The notes: a model not told the origin generated them from the letters alone. 64,000 nt of DNA from Streptomyces spirodelae (GCF_017676385.1 NZ_JAFFZN010000011.1:124001-188000); one strand, 5' to 3'; shown: positions 26,404 to 34,732, numbered from the stretch's first letter. Numbers and translations: made by a program.

Positions 26404-26929
26404 CGCCGAAGGCTGGGCGCGGCTGTTCAACGACTGTCAGGTATCGGCCTGCCACCTGGAAATGCGCGACCACTACGCGGTCGCAGAGGAACTGGCCGAT
26501 ATCGAGAAGTGGCGGGCCGGTATGTGGGGCCCCGAACAGGACGCCGAGAGCAAAGCCGGCTGGCTGGACCTGATGCGGGCCACCACGGCGCGCGGGGTAC
26601 GGATTCGCCGCACCCGCATCGTCTCAGAGCCGGTGAGCGAGTACATCCGGTTCGAGCACGAGGGAACCCCACAGAACATCGCGGCGGGGGAAGAGGTGCG
26701 CTGGCTGCCTCGGGTTCGCGCCTCCGGCCTGTCCCTGCCGGGCAACGACTGCTGGATCTTCGACCGTACGACTGTGCTGTTCAACCATTTCACCGGGGAC
26801 GGTGGCTGGGTCGGCAACGAACTGAGCACCGACCTCGACGTGGCCGAACTGTGCACAGACGCTTTTGAATCGGCCTGGAGGCTGGGCATCCCACACAGTG
26901 AATACACCGTGCCCCGGCCGGCGAGCTGA
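26390..26929 (+). CDS. DUF6879 family protein (C)
   Basis: 179 aa from ATG 26390 (AAGGA 8-10 nt upstream). Shares long identical stretches with protein A at 20095, such as RIVSEPVSEYIRFEH, AAGE.VRWLPR.RAS and LPGND.W.FD. Overlaps the upstream 71-aa gene by 14 nt, which indicates translational coupling. It lies in an operon with a formyltransferase-like gene 34 nt downstream. Function unknown. Confidence 0.82.
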   Translation: MESLDAEGWARLFNDCQVSACHLEMRDHYAVAEELADIEKWRAGMWGPEQDAESKAGWLDLMRATTARGVRIRRTRIVSEPVSEYIRFEHEGTPQNIAAGEEVRWLPRVRASGLSLPGNDCWIFDRTTVLFNHFTGDGGWVGNELSTDLDVAELCTDAFESAWRLGIPHSEYTVPRPAS

Positions 26930-26963
26930 GCACGCCGCTCCCGTTCACAAGGAGAACAGAGAG

Positions 26964-27830
26964 ATGTCGCCCCCTCTGCGCATCGGCGTGGTCTCTTCCG
27001 GGCCCGCCGAGTTCTCCACCATCCACGTGGCTTGCACGGACGCCGGTCACCTACCGGTCGTCTATTTCTACGGCCGTTCCCTTCGCTCAGGCGGGAAGAA
27101 TCTCCCCGACGCCGGTGAGACAACGGCTGCTGTTCTCGGTGCTGTGCCTCCTGGGATGGACCTGCTGCTCCCGGGGAGCGTCAACGGCCTCGCCCTCGCG
27201 CTGCGGAGCTACCGGCTCGATCTGCTGATCGTCTTCGGCTTCGCCTGGAAGCTCCCCCCTTCCGTACTGGCGCTTCCGCGGCTTGGCGTGCTCAACATTC
27301 ATGTGTCGATGCTGCCGAAGTACCGCGGACCGGCGCCGCTGCTCTGGGCGATCCGCAACGGTGACCCGAGCAGTGGCATCACCATCCACCGGATGGACAG
27401 CGGATTCGACACCGGAAACATCCTGGCCCAGCAGGACGGAATCCGCCTCGCCGACGACATCAGCTGGACCACCTACTGCGCCGAGGCGATGCCCGTCGTC
27501 CGTGAGCTGCTCCGCACGTCGCTGGACCGGGCCGTAGCGGGAGACCAGGGCGAGCCACAGGATCACTCCCGCGCCAGCTATGCGGGGTTCATGGAAGCCG
27601 CGTTCTCCGTCATCCGCTGGTCCGACAGCGCCGACACCATCCACAACCAGGTCAGGACGCACCGCTTCATGCGGTCATCCGACGCCCCAGTCGCCAAGCT
27701 CGGCGACACCTGGCTGCACATCATCCGCACCAGTCTCGAACCAGCCGACGGGTTCCCGGTCGTGTGCGGCGACGGGAGGCCGCTGTGGATCACGGAATCC
27801 GCGGCAGGGCGGCCGCCGGAGGAAGTGTGA
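26964..27830 (+). CDS. Formyltransferase family protein (methionyl-tRNA formyltransferase-like, not the housekeeping copy)
   Basis: 288 aa. The formyltransferase core is plain: LDLLIVFGFAWKLPPSVL, LGVLNIHVSMLPKYRGPAP, GITIHRMDSGFDTGNIL, which supplies the Asn-His-Asp catalytic set of 10-formyl-tetrahydrofolate-dependent enzymes. The C-terminal part (SVIRWSDSADTIHNQVRTHR) resembles the Fmt C-terminal region. It is not next to def, and its place in a DUF6879 operon suggests it formylates something other than initiator tRNA, such as an amino sugar or amino group; that is inference. AAGGAG lies 8-9 nt before ATG 26964. Confidence 0.8.
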   Translation: MSPPLRIGVVSSGPAEFSTIHVACTDAGHLPVVYFYGRSLRSGGKNLPDAGETTAAVLGAVPPGMDLLLPGSVNGLALALRSYRLDLLIVFGFAWKLPPSVLALPRLGVLNIHVSMLPKYRGPAPLLWAIRNGDPSSGITIHRMDSGFDTGNILAQQDGIRLADDISWTTYCAEAMPVVRELLRTSLDRAVAGDQGEPQDHSRASYAGFMEAAFSVIRWSDSADTIHNQVRTHRFMRSSDAPVAKLGDTWLHIIRTSLEPADGFPVVCGDGRPLWITESAAGRPPEEV

Positions 27831-27863
27831 GGGGGTGGCCCCTGGTGGCGGCGGCCGTGGCGC

Positions 27864-28886
27864 TCAGTTCCGGCGGTTGCGGGTGAAGAGGCGGCGGAGG
27901 CCGAACCAGACGACCAGCGCTGCGATGAAGGTGGCGCCGCCCAGGGTGAGGGTGCGGTTGTCGTCGTCGGACGAGCCGTTGTCGCCGTCGCCGCCCTTGG
28001 AGGGTGACTTCGAGTCCGACTTGTCGTCGGAGGGCGGCGCCGCCTCGCCGCTGAGCCGTACCGGCTCGACGCCGCTGCTCGCGCCCTCGGAGCCGTACAT
28101 CAGGGTGCGGCCGTCGGGAGCGAACGTCACCGACTCGCCCTGCCGCTGCAGTGGTACGGAAACGCTGCCGATCTTCTCCGGCTTGCCGTCGCGCCACTTG
28201 TAGCCGTACGCGCTGAAGTAGCCGCGCAGCACCAGCCGGGAGCCGTCCGGGGAGAACGCTCCGTCAGTCGCCTCGAAGTCGACCTTCGCGACACGTGAGA
28301 AGGTGTTGACGCCCTCGGGGTTCAGCTTCTCCGGGCCCGCGTAGAGGCCGCCCTTGCCCTTGCCGCTCTTGCTGGCGATGTAGACGCGGCCGGTCCTGGG
28401 GTGCACCATCAGCGACTCGGCGTTGCGCGGGCCGTCGGCGTAGCGGACGGTGTAGCGGGTGGGGTTCACGGTCACATCGCCGCTCAGGCGCTTGGGTTCG
28501 GGGAAGCGGTAGATCCACACTTCGAGCCACTGGCCGTCCAGGTTGTCGCCGATGTCGCCGACGTAGACGTCGCCGTCCGGGCCGATGGAGATCCCCTCGA
28601 CGTCCCGGGGCTTGATCCCGTTGAGCGTCACCCGGCTGACGGTCTTTCCGGTGCGGCTGTCGACGGCGTAGACGTACGGGCCGTCGTCGGAGTCGTTGTG
28701 CGTCCAATAGATGCCCTTGTGGGCGCGGCTGGCGGCCAGACCGCTGGACTCGGTGATCCGCGAGTCGCGGATGGTGAAGCCCTGGGGCCCGTCCTCGGCG
28801 GCGGCGGGCGAGGCTGCCGTCATCGCTCCCAGCAGCACGGCAACCGCCCCGATCCCGACCCCGAACCCACGCATACGCACAGCCAT
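27864..28886 (-). CDS. Secreted, membrane-anchored beta-propeller-like protein
   Basis: 340 aa. It has an N-terminal signal peptide (GFGVGIGAVAVLLGAMTAAS, cleavage near SPAAAED) and a C-terminal transmembrane helix (TLTLGGATFIAALVVWFGL) followed by a basic tail, with a Ser/Asp/Lys-rich spacer before it. The ectodomain has repeated propeller-type strands (GIYWTHNDSDDGPYVYAVD, VEGISIGPDGDVYVGDIGDN, GAFSPDGSRLVLRGY). It is probably exposed on the outer face of the membrane; ligand unknown. Divergent from the SGNH hydrolase with 58 nt between. Confidence 0.8.
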   Translation of the reverse strand: MAVRMRGFGVGIGAVAVLLGAMTAASPAAAEDGPQGFTIRDSRITESSGLAASRAHKGIYWTHNDSDDGPYVYAVDSRTGKTVSRVTLNGIKPRDVEGISIGPDGDVYVGDIGDNLDGQWLEVWIYRFPEPKRLSGDVTVNPTRYTVRYADGPRNAESLMVHPRTGRVYIASKSGKGKGGLYAGPEKLNPEGVNTFSRVAKVDFEATDGAFSPDGSRLVLRGYFSAYGYKWRDGKPEKIGSVSVPLQRQGESVTFAPDGRTLMYGSEGASSGVEPVRLSGEAAPPSDDKSDSKSPSKGGDGDNGSSDDDNRTLTLGGATFIAALVVWFGLRRLFTRNRRN

Positions 28887-28944
28887 GTGCTCCAGTGTCC
28901 AGCATCACGGTGCGGCCCAGGACAAGATCCCGGAGGATGTGCGA

Positions 28945-29628
28945 ATGCGCGTTCTCTTCGTCGGCGACTCCATGACGATCGGAGCGGCCGGCGACCACAC
29001 CTGGCGGTACCGGTTCTGGCAGCACCTGTGCCGTACGGTTCAGGACCGCGCGGCGTGGGAGATCGTCGGTCCTCGCACCGCCCTGCACGAGGGCAGCCAC
29101 GCCTACGCCGACCCGCTCTTCCCCCACCACGCGCGGGCCCATCTCGCGGGCTGGGGCTCCGGGTGGCTGCATATGGCGCCGGTCATCCGGCAGACGGTCG
29201 CGGCGCACGATGCCGACACCCTGCTGGTCTCGCTCGGGCTGATAGACCTCGGCTTCTACACCGACCCCGAACAGACGCTCGCCAACGTCGAACTGTTCAT
29301 GGCTCAGGCGCGCGCCGCCAACCCGGCGCTGCGCGCGGTGCTGCTGCCCGTCATCCCGAACATCCGCGCCGCCACCGAGCCCGAGTTCGCGGCCGTGTGC
29401 GCACGCTTCAACACCCTGCTGGCCAAGGCCGTCGCTGAGCTGTCCCAGCCGGGCTCGCCGGTGCTGCCGGCATCGGTGCCGGAGGACTGGTCGCTGGAGC
29501 GGGACACCTACGACGGCACCCACCCCTCGGCGGAGGGCGAGCACCGGCTGGCCGCCGCCTTCGCCGACGCCCTGCACCAGGCATGGGGCGTGGGCGGCCC
29601 GTACCGCCGGAGCGCACTGGCACTCTGA
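28945..29628 (+). CDS. SGNH/GDSL hydrolase family protein
   Basis: 227 aa. Block I is FVGDSMTIGAAGD (nucleophilic Ser), and the C-terminal DGTHPSAEG supplies the catalytic Asp-x-x-His. These enzymes deacylate esters of sugars, lipids or peptidoglycan. No signal peptide is seen, so it is likely cytoplasmic. ATG 28945 has GGAGG 8 nt upstream; a GTG at 28939 is in frame but too close to the ribosome binding site. Confidence 0.85.
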   Translation: MRVLFVGDSMTIGAAGDHTWRYRFWQHLCRTVQDRAAWEIVGPRTALHEGSHAYADPLFPHHARAHLAGWGSGWLHMAPVIRQTVAAHDADTLLVSLGLIDLGFYTDPEQTLANVELFMAQARAANPALRAVLLPVIPNIRAATEPEFAAVCARFNTLLAKAVAELSQPGSPVLPASVPEDWSLERDTYDGTHPSAEGEHRLAAAFADALHQAWGVGGPYRRSALAL

Positions 29629-30012
29629 CCTGCCTTGCGGGACCAGCGCGACCGGGTGCGGGCGAGTGCGGGCAAGTGCTGCTGCCTTGCTGCCAAGCAT
29701 CATGAATACCGCCGAGTGCGGCAAGGGCGTCAAGTCCGGCAAGAGCTGCCAACTGCGCAGGTATCGTCAAGATCGGCAAAAACCAGCCAGGTGGCGTACC
29801 TTTCGCGTCGGAACCCCGCGCGGGCCGCAGCGGCGGGCGGCACCGGAGCTGTCGCTGCGCCAGACTGGCGCCTTGTGCCGCGAACACCCCCGGCGCGGCG
29901 GTTCAGAACCGCGCTGAGGGGCGCTCGCGGCATCCCCCGACTAATGCGCGCGAGCGCGCACTAAGTGCGGGAACAGTAATCGGAACCTGAGCCTCGACGC
30001 AATGCGGACCCC
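29629..30012. other. 384-nt intergenic stretch upstream of a TetR gene
   Basis: No gene with credible signals is seen. A possible 84-codon frame here lacks a ribosome binding site and has atypical composition. The stretch contains several repeats of a CGGCAAG/GCGGGCAAG type word and, near its right end, a palindrome at 29945-29960. Confidence 0.4.
29945..29960. promoter_or_regulatory. Palindrome upstream of TetR gene
   Basis: TGCGCGC and GCGCGCA arms separated by GA, flanked by TAA and CTAA. It lies 52 nt before the TetR start codon and could be its autoregulatory operator. Confidence 0.45.
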
Positions 30013-30669
30013 ATGACTGCTCCACAACCGCACGGATCGGACCGACCGGCCGAACCCGCCCGTCCGCACGGATCGACCCGCCCAGGCGGACGCACCGCGC
30101 GCACCCGTGCCGCCGTACTGGCCGCAGCCTGGGAGGAGTTGGACCGCCGCGACTTCGCCTCGCTCACCATCGACCTGATCGCCCAACGCTCCGGAGTGCA
30201 CGCCGCGACCATCCGGCGCCGCTGGCGGACCGTCGAAGGTGTGATCAGCGACATACTCAGCCAGCACGGCGAGACCATCCCGGTGCCCGACACCGGCAGC
30301 CTGCGCCAGGACCTGCACGCGCTCGCCCGCTCCATCGCCGACTTCTACACCCCGCCGCGCAACCAGCGCCTCGTCGAGGCCGTCGTCACGGCCGCCGTGC
30401 GCGAGCCGGGCGCCGCCGAGGTGCTGCACAACGTCTTCGGAGACCGCATCCGGCGAGTCGCCGTCATGGTGGAGCGGGCCGCCGAGCGCGGGGAGGTCGC
30501 CGCCGACACGGACGGTGAAGAGGTCATCGCCGCGCTGGGCGCCCCCTTCTACTACCGGCTGCTGATGACCCGCAGGCCCGTCGACGCCGAGCTCGCGCAC
30601 AGGAGCGCGGAGGCCGCGTATCTCGCGGCCGTCGAGGGGGTCTTCCGTACTGGGCGCCGGGCCCCGTAA
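30013..30669 (+). CDS. TetR family transcriptional regulator
   Basis: 218 aa. After a proline/arginine-rich leader, the DNA-binding domain is RTRAAVLAAAWEELDRRDF followed by SLTIDLIAQRSGVHAATIRRRW. The C-terminal half (PFYYRLLMTRRPVDAELAHRSAEAAYLAA) matches the TetR_C subgroup common in Actinobacteria. It may control itself and the downstream aldo/keto reductase, but that gene has its own predicted promoter and a terminator-like repeat intervenes. Confidence 0.88.
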   Translation: MTAPQPHGSDRPAEPARPHGSTRPGGRTARTRAAVLAAAWEELDRRDFASLTIDLIAQRSGVHAATIRRRWRTVEGVISDILSQHGETIPVPDTGSLRQDLHALARSIADFYTPPRNQRLVEAVVTAAVREPGAAEVLHNVFGDRIRRVAVMVERAAERGEVAADTDGEEVIAALGAPFYYRLLMTRRPVDAELAHRSAEAAYLAAVEGVFRTGRRAP

Positions 30670-30726
30670 GGGGCGCGGGGAACTGCTCCCCCAGCCTCCG
30701 GCCGGGAGGTGCCCCCAAGCCACGAC
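30663..30726 (+). repeat. 64-bp dispersed intergenic repeat, copy 1
   Basis: 61 of 64 bases match the reverse complement of 42606-42669. The copy begins inside the TetR stop region; with the base before it, it forms a GCCCC-GTAA-GGGGC hairpin (30661-30674). The type sequence GGGGCGCGGGGAACTGC is familiar from many Streptomyces 3' intergenic regions. Confidence 0.85.
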
Positions 30727-30818
30727 AAGCCCGCTCCCTGCAACGCGCAGCAAGGCGCACCCCTCCTCCAGCGGGCGGGCGGGGTGCAGCCCCTTGCTTC
30801 GAGTGTGCTCCAAGTGCC

Positions 30819-30824
30819 TAGCGT
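30819..30824 (+). promoter_or_regulatory. -10 box for leaderless transcription of the aldo/keto reductase gene
   Basis: TAGCGT followed by 6 nt and ATG 30831; TTGCTT at 30794-30799 is a plausible -35 with a 19-nt spacer. Confidence 0.6.
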
Positions 30825-30830
30825 GGCGGC

Positions 30831-31829
30831 ATGGAGTACACGCAGCTCGGACGCACAGGACTGAAGGTCAGCAGGCTCGTGCTCGGCACCATGAACTTCG
30901 GGCCGCAGACGGACGAGGCCGACAGCCACGCGATCATGGACGCCGCACTGGCGGCAGGCGTCAACTTCTTCGACACCGCCAACGCCTACGGCTGGGGCGC
31001 CAACAAGGGCCGCACCGAGAAGATCATCGGAAGCTGGTTCGCCAAGGGCGGGGGGCGGCGCGACAAGACCGTCCTGGCCACCAAGGTCTACGCCAACATG
31101 TCCCCCGACGGCGAGACCCCCTGGCCCAACCACGACAAGCTGTCCGCGCTGAACATCCGCCGCTCCGTGGAAGCCAGCCTGCGGCGCCTGGGGACCGACT
31201 ACATCGACCTGTACCAGTTCCACCACGTCGACCGGGCCACGCCCTGGGACGAGATCTGGCAGGCCATGGACGTCCTCGTCCAGCAGGGCAAGGTGCTCTA
31301 CGTCGGCTCCAGCAACCACGCCGGCTGGCACCTCGCGCAGGCCAACGAGACCGCGGCGCGGCGCGGCTCACTCGGGCTGGTCAGCGAGCAGTGCCTCTAC
31401 AACCTCGCCGAGCGGCGCGCCGAGATGGAGGTCGTCCCGGCAGCGCAGTCGTACGGACTGGGGATCATCCCCTGGTCCCCGCTGCACGGCGGACTGCTGG
31501 GCGGCGCGCTGCGCAAGGCCCGCGAGGGCGGCGGCAGCCGTACGGGCTCGGGCCGCGCGGCCACCGCGCTGGCGGACGCCACGGTACGCGGCCAGGTCGA
31601 GGCGTACGAGAAGCTCCTCGCCGAGCACGGGCTGGAGCCGGGCGAGGTGGCACTCGCCTGGCTGCTGTCCCGGCCGGGCGTCACGGGGCCCATCGTCGGG
31701 CCCCGGACGGCCGAGCAGCTCGACTCCGCGCTGCGCGCCGTCGAGCTGAAGCTCGACGACGGACTGCTCGCCTCGCTGGACGAGATCTTCCCCGGTCCCG
31801 GCCCCTCTCCTGAGGCGTTCGCCTGGTAG
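30831..31829 (+). CDS. Aldo/keto reductase
   Basis: 332 aa, NADPH-dependent reductase of aldehydes and ketones with a TIM-barrel fold. The catalytic tetrad is visible in FFDTANAYGWG (Asp, Tyr), VLATKVY (Lys) and LYQFHHVDR (His). It is most like the YhdN/Kv-beta-type AKRs (MEYTQLGRTGLKVSRLVLGT at the start; NLAERRAEMEVVPAAQSYGLG; LSRPGVTGPIVGPRT). Monocistronic with its own promoter. Substrate unknown. Confidence 0.93.
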   Translation: MEYTQLGRTGLKVSRLVLGTMNFGPQTDEADSHAIMDAALAAGVNFFDTANAYGWGANKGRTEKIIGSWFAKGGGRRDKTVLATKVYANMSPDGETPWPNHDKLSALNIRRSVEASLRRLGTDYIDLYQFHHVDRATPWDEIWQAMDVLVQQGKVLYVGSSNHAGWHLAQANETAARRGSLGLVSEQCLYNLAERRAEMEVVPAAQSYGLGIIPWSPLHGGLLGGALRKAREGGGSRTGSGRAATALADATVRGQVEAYEKLLAEHGLEPGEVALAWLLSRPGVTGPIVGPRTAEQLDSALRAVELKLDDGLLASLDEIFPGPGPSPEAFAW

Positions 31830-31852
31830 GTCCGCTGCTCGGAGACTCCGGC

Positions 31853-31945
31853 TCAGCGGCCGCCCAGGGCCGAGGCCAGGACGACGACGAGGAAGAGCAC
31901 CACCAGCACACCCGTCACAATGCGCATTCTGGTCTTAGCGTTCAC
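31853..31945 (-). CDS. 30-aa single-span membrane peptide
   Basis: The product starts MNAKTRMRIVTG and continues with a hydrophobic helix VLVVLFLVVVLASAL to the end. GTG 31945 is preceded by TACCGT 7 nt upstream, a leaderless promoter arrangement, which argues that the short frame is expressed. Small single-span proteins of this kind often attach to larger membrane complexes; no partner is evident. Confidence 0.5.
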   Translation of the reverse strand: MNAKTRMRIVTGVLVVLFLVVVLASALGGR

Positions 31946-31952
31946 GCCGACA

Positions 31953-31958
31953 ACGGTA
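31953..31958 (-). promoter_or_regulatory. -10 box for the 30-aa membrane peptide gene
   Basis: TACCGT on the minus strand, 7 nt before GTG 31945. Confidence 0.5.
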
Positions 31959-31995
31959 GCCGGGGCTCCGAGCGACTTCGTCACGGGCCCATTCG

Positions 31996-32580
31996 TCACG
32001 GGCCGAGGGGCCAGCGCTCCAGCGGTTCGTAGCGGGGCTGCTCCCCCGGCACCCCGCTGCGCGGCGGGACGCTGCATACCAGCAGCAGCTCCCGGGCCGT
32101 CCAGCTGGAGCCGTGGAAGGGCTCCAGCTGGGCGACGTACGGGCGCAGATCGGTCGTCCGCCTGCCCTTCGCGCGGGCCAGCGTGAGGTGCGGGCGGAAC
32201 GAGGGGTGCTCGTCGGGAGGGAGCAGGCCCGCGCGGCGGCCGGCGGCAGTGGTGGCCGCCGCCAGCTTCTTGAGGGCTTCGCGGTCGGCGTCCGCCATGT
32301 GCAGGCCCGCCCACAGGGCGCGGTCCCCGAAGCGGCCGCCCCCTGCGAGGCGCGCCGGGACGGGGCCGGGCGCCCTTCCCGCTGCGCGGGCCAGACGGGT
32401 GGTGAGGTCGGCCCTCTTCTCGTCGTCCACCTCGCCGTAGAAGCTCAGCGTGAAGTGCCAGCTTTCCGGCTGCGTCCAGCGGAGCGCGTCCGCGCCGGGC
32501 AGCCCTTTGAGGGCGTCGACGGCCCGCTCCAGTTCCCTGGCCGCGTCCGGTGGGGGCCACAGTGCTGCGAACAGTCTCAT
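31996..32580 (-). CDS. thpR: RNA 2',3'-cyclic phosphodiesterase
   Basis: 194 aa, 2H phosphoesterase/LigT family. Both HxT/S-x motifs are present: WHFTLSFYGEV near residue 45 and RPHLTLARAKG near residue 130. It opens 2',3'-cyclic phosphates at RNA ends. The start is ATG 32580 (MRLFAALWPPPDAARELERA is the normal N-terminus of the family), with a CAGGCT box 8 nt upstream; the frame open to 32649 adds an unrelated leader. It lies just downstream of the MFS gene on the same strand. Confidence 0.9.
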   Translation of the reverse strand: MRLFAALWPPPDAARELERAVDALKGLPGADALRWTQPESWHFTLSFYGEVDDEKRADLTTRLARAAGRAPGPVPARLAGGGRFGDRALWAGLHMADADREALKKLAAATTAAGRRAGLLPPDEHPSFRPHLTLARAKGRRTTDLRPYVAQLEPFHGSSWTARELLLVCSVPPRSGVPGEQPRYEPLERWPLGP

Positions 32581-32645
32581 GGGTGCGCAGCCTGCCACGG
32601 GTGCGTACGTTCGTCGGCGTCCGCGGGCCGGGTTGTGCCCAACCA

Positions 32646-34154
32646 TCACGCCGGCTCCCTCACCTCCGTGCGGGGCACGAACCGAAGGTGCGGCTCCCCC
32701 CGCCGGAGGCTCACCGCAGGGCGCAGTCCGGCGAGGCGGGCGAGGACCAGTGCGACGGCCACAGCAGCGACCGCGGAGATCAGGCCACCGGCGACAAAGC
32801 CGGTACGAGCGCCCCAGGTGTCGGTGATCCAGCCCATGATCGGGCCGCCGATGGGCGTACCGCCCACGAAGACCATCATGAACAGGCTCATCACCCTGCC
32901 GCGCATCGCCGGGTCGGAGGCGAGCTGGACGCTGGAATTGGCGGTGACGTTGAACGTCAGGCCCGCCAGTCCGATCGGCGCCATGAGAGCGGCGAACAGC
33001 CAGTACGAGGGTGAGAGGGAGGCGACGATCTCCAGTACGCCGAAGACCAGCGCGGCGCCGACCATCAGCCGCATCCGGGACTGTCCGCGCCGGGCCGCCA
33101 GCAGCGCTCCGGCCACGGAGCCGACGGCCATCAGGAAGTTGAGGGTGCCGTAGGTGCCCGCGCCCGCGTGGAAGACGTCACTGGTGAAGGCCGTGAGCCA
33201 GATCGGGAAGTTGAAGCCGAACGTGCCGATGAAGCCCACCAGCACGATCGGCCACAGCAGCTCCGGGTGCCCGCCGACATAGCGCAGGCCCTCGCGGAGC
33301 TGGCCCTTGCCGCGCCGCACGGGCTTGCTGGTGTGCAGCTCACCGGGGCGCATCAGCAGCAGGCCGATGAGGGGTGCGCCGAAGGACAGGCCGTTGATCA
33401 GGAACGCCCAGCCGCCGCCGACGGCTGAGATCAGTACGCCCGCGACGGCCGGGCCGACCAGCCGGGCGCTCTGGAAGTTCGCGGAGTTGAGCGAGACGGC
33501 GTTGCGTATCTGGGCCGGACCGACCATCTCGGAGACGAAGGTCTGCCGGGTCGGGTTGTCCAGGACAGTGGCCAGGCCGAGAGCGAAGGCGAGCGCGTAG
33601 ACGTGCATGACCTGCACGTTCCCGCTCAGTGTGAGCACCGCCAGCACCAGCCCTATGACGCCCATGGTCGACTGGGTGACGAAGAGCAGCTTGCGCTTGG
33701 AGCAGCGGTCGGCGATGACGCCGCCGTACAGCCCGAACAGCAGCATGGGGAGGAACTGGAGAGCCGTGGTGATGCCGACAGCGGTGGAGGAGCCGGTGAG
33801 GCTGTGCACCAGCCAGTCCTGGGCGATGCGCTGCATCCAGGTACCGGTATTGGAGACGGCCTGGCCCATCGCGAACAGGCGGTAGTTGCGGATCTTCAGG
33901 GAGCTGAACATCGAAGGCTTCGAGGACTTCGCAGGCTCCGAGGACTGCGAGGGCTGCGAGGGCTGCGAGGACTGCGAGGGCTCGGCGGACTCAGCGGCGG
34001 CGCCGCGTCGGTCGCCATGGCCGACCGATGCCTGGCCGGCCGGTGCCTGGCCGACCGTTCCCCGACCGGCCGCTCCCTGGTCGGTTGTCCTGATGTTGTC
34101 GTCGTCGGCTGTCGATGGTGCGGGTGCGGAGTCTGCTCCGTGGCCCGTACTCAA
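32646..34154 (-). CDS. MFS transporter with long disordered N-terminus
   Basis: 502 aa. Residues 1-82 are Ser/Gln/Pro/Ala-rich and partly repetitive (SQPSQPSQSS), then a 12-helix MFS core begins at FSSLKIRNYRLFAMGQAVSNTG, with the loop GVIADRCSKRKLL between helices 2 and 3. It is of the EntS/MFS_3 type and probably a drug or metabolite exporter. TTG 34154 is preceded by AGGAGG 10 nt upstream; an internal start near the membrane core cannot be excluded. It follows the MarR gene by 33 nt and is likely regulated by it. Confidence 0.88.
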   Translation of the reverse strand: MSTGHGADSAPAPSTADDDNIRTTDQGAAGRGTVGQAPAGQASVGHGDRRGAAAESAEPSQSSQPSQPSQSSEPAKSSKPSMFSSLKIRNYRLFAMGQAVSNTGTWMQRIAQDWLVHSLTGSSTAVGITTALQFLPMLLFGLYGGVIADRCSKRKLLFVTQSTMGVIGLVLAVLTLSGNVQVMHVYALAFALGLATVLDNPTRQTFVSEMVGPAQIRNAVSLNSANFQSARLVGPAVAGVLISAVGGGWAFLINGLSFGAPLIGLLLMRPGELHTSKPVRRGKGQLREGLRYVGGHPELLWPIVLVGFIGTFGFNFPIWLTAFTSDVFHAGAGTYGTLNFLMAVGSVAGALLAARRGQSRMRLMVGAALVFGVLEIVASLSPSYWLFAALMAPIGLAGLTFNVTANSSVQLASDPAMRGRVMSLFMMVFVGGTPIGGPIMGWITDTWGARTGFVAGGLISAVAAVAVALVLARLAGLRPAVSLRRGEPHLRFVPRTEVREPA

Positions 34155-34187
34155 AGCGGCGTCGCCTCCTGTTCCGGTTCGTGCTCC

Positions 34188-34727
34188 TTACAGATGTGCC
34201 AGCTTCTCCAGTACCGGCGCGGCGGCGCGCAGCGTCGCCCACTCGTCCTCGTCCAGCTCCTGTACCAGTTCGGTCAGCCAGGCGTTCCGCTTCTCGCGGG
34301 CCGCGGCCAGCATGGATTCGGCCTGTTCGGTCTGGGTGACCACCTTCTGCCGGCGGTCCTCGGGGTGCGCGTCCAGCCGGACCAGCCCCTTGGCCTCCAG
34401 CATCGCGACGATGCGCGTCATCGAAGGCGGCTGCACATGTTCCTTGCGGGCCAGCTCGCTGGGGGTGGCCGAGCCGCAGCGGGCGAGGGTGCCGAGCACG
34501 GACATCTCCGTGGGGCTGAGCGACTCGTCGACGCGCTGGTGTTTCAGCCGTCGGGAGAGGCGCATCACCGCGGCACGGAGCGCGTTGACGGCGTCCTTGT
34601 CCTGCTGCGTGTCCTGCTGTTCGTCCCGCTGCTCGGCATGCTGTTCGGCCGGCGGATCGTCGAGCTGGTCGAGGGCACCCGGCAGGGGCCCGTCCGCGAA
34701 GCGCGGAGCGGGGAGCTGTTCCGACAT
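34188..34727 (-). CDS. MarR family transcriptional regulator
   Basis: 179 aa. The winged helix is visible as SPTEMSVLGTLARCGSATPSELARKEHVQPPSMTRIVAMLEAKGLVRL with the wing HPEDRRQKVV. The first 45 residues are Asp/Gln-rich and probably disordered. Located immediately upstream of the MFS exporter in one transcript, so it most likely controls the exporter and itself through dyads in 34733-34778. Confidence 0.92.
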   Translation of the reverse strand: MSEQLPAPRFADGPLPGALDQLDDPPAEQHAEQRDEQQDTQQDKDAVNALRAAVMRLSRRLKHQRVDESLSPTEMSVLGTLARCGSATPSELARKEHVQPPSMTRIVAMLEAKGLVRLDAHPEDRRQKVVTQTEQAESMLAAAREKRNAWLTELVQELDEDEWATLRAAAPVLEKLAHL

Positions 34728-34732
34728 AGTCC

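Noticed and set aside
26188..26929. Broken fused gene caused by a frameshift
   Set aside because: The second frame has its own ribosome binding site and ATG with an ordinary 14-nt overlap, so two coupled genes are the simpler reading; programmed frameshifting cannot be excluded.
29666..29917. 84-codon frame (MRASAAALLPSIMNTAECGKG...)
   Set aside because: It has no ribosome binding site or leaderless box and an arginine/proline-rich shadow composition; I see no evidence for translation.
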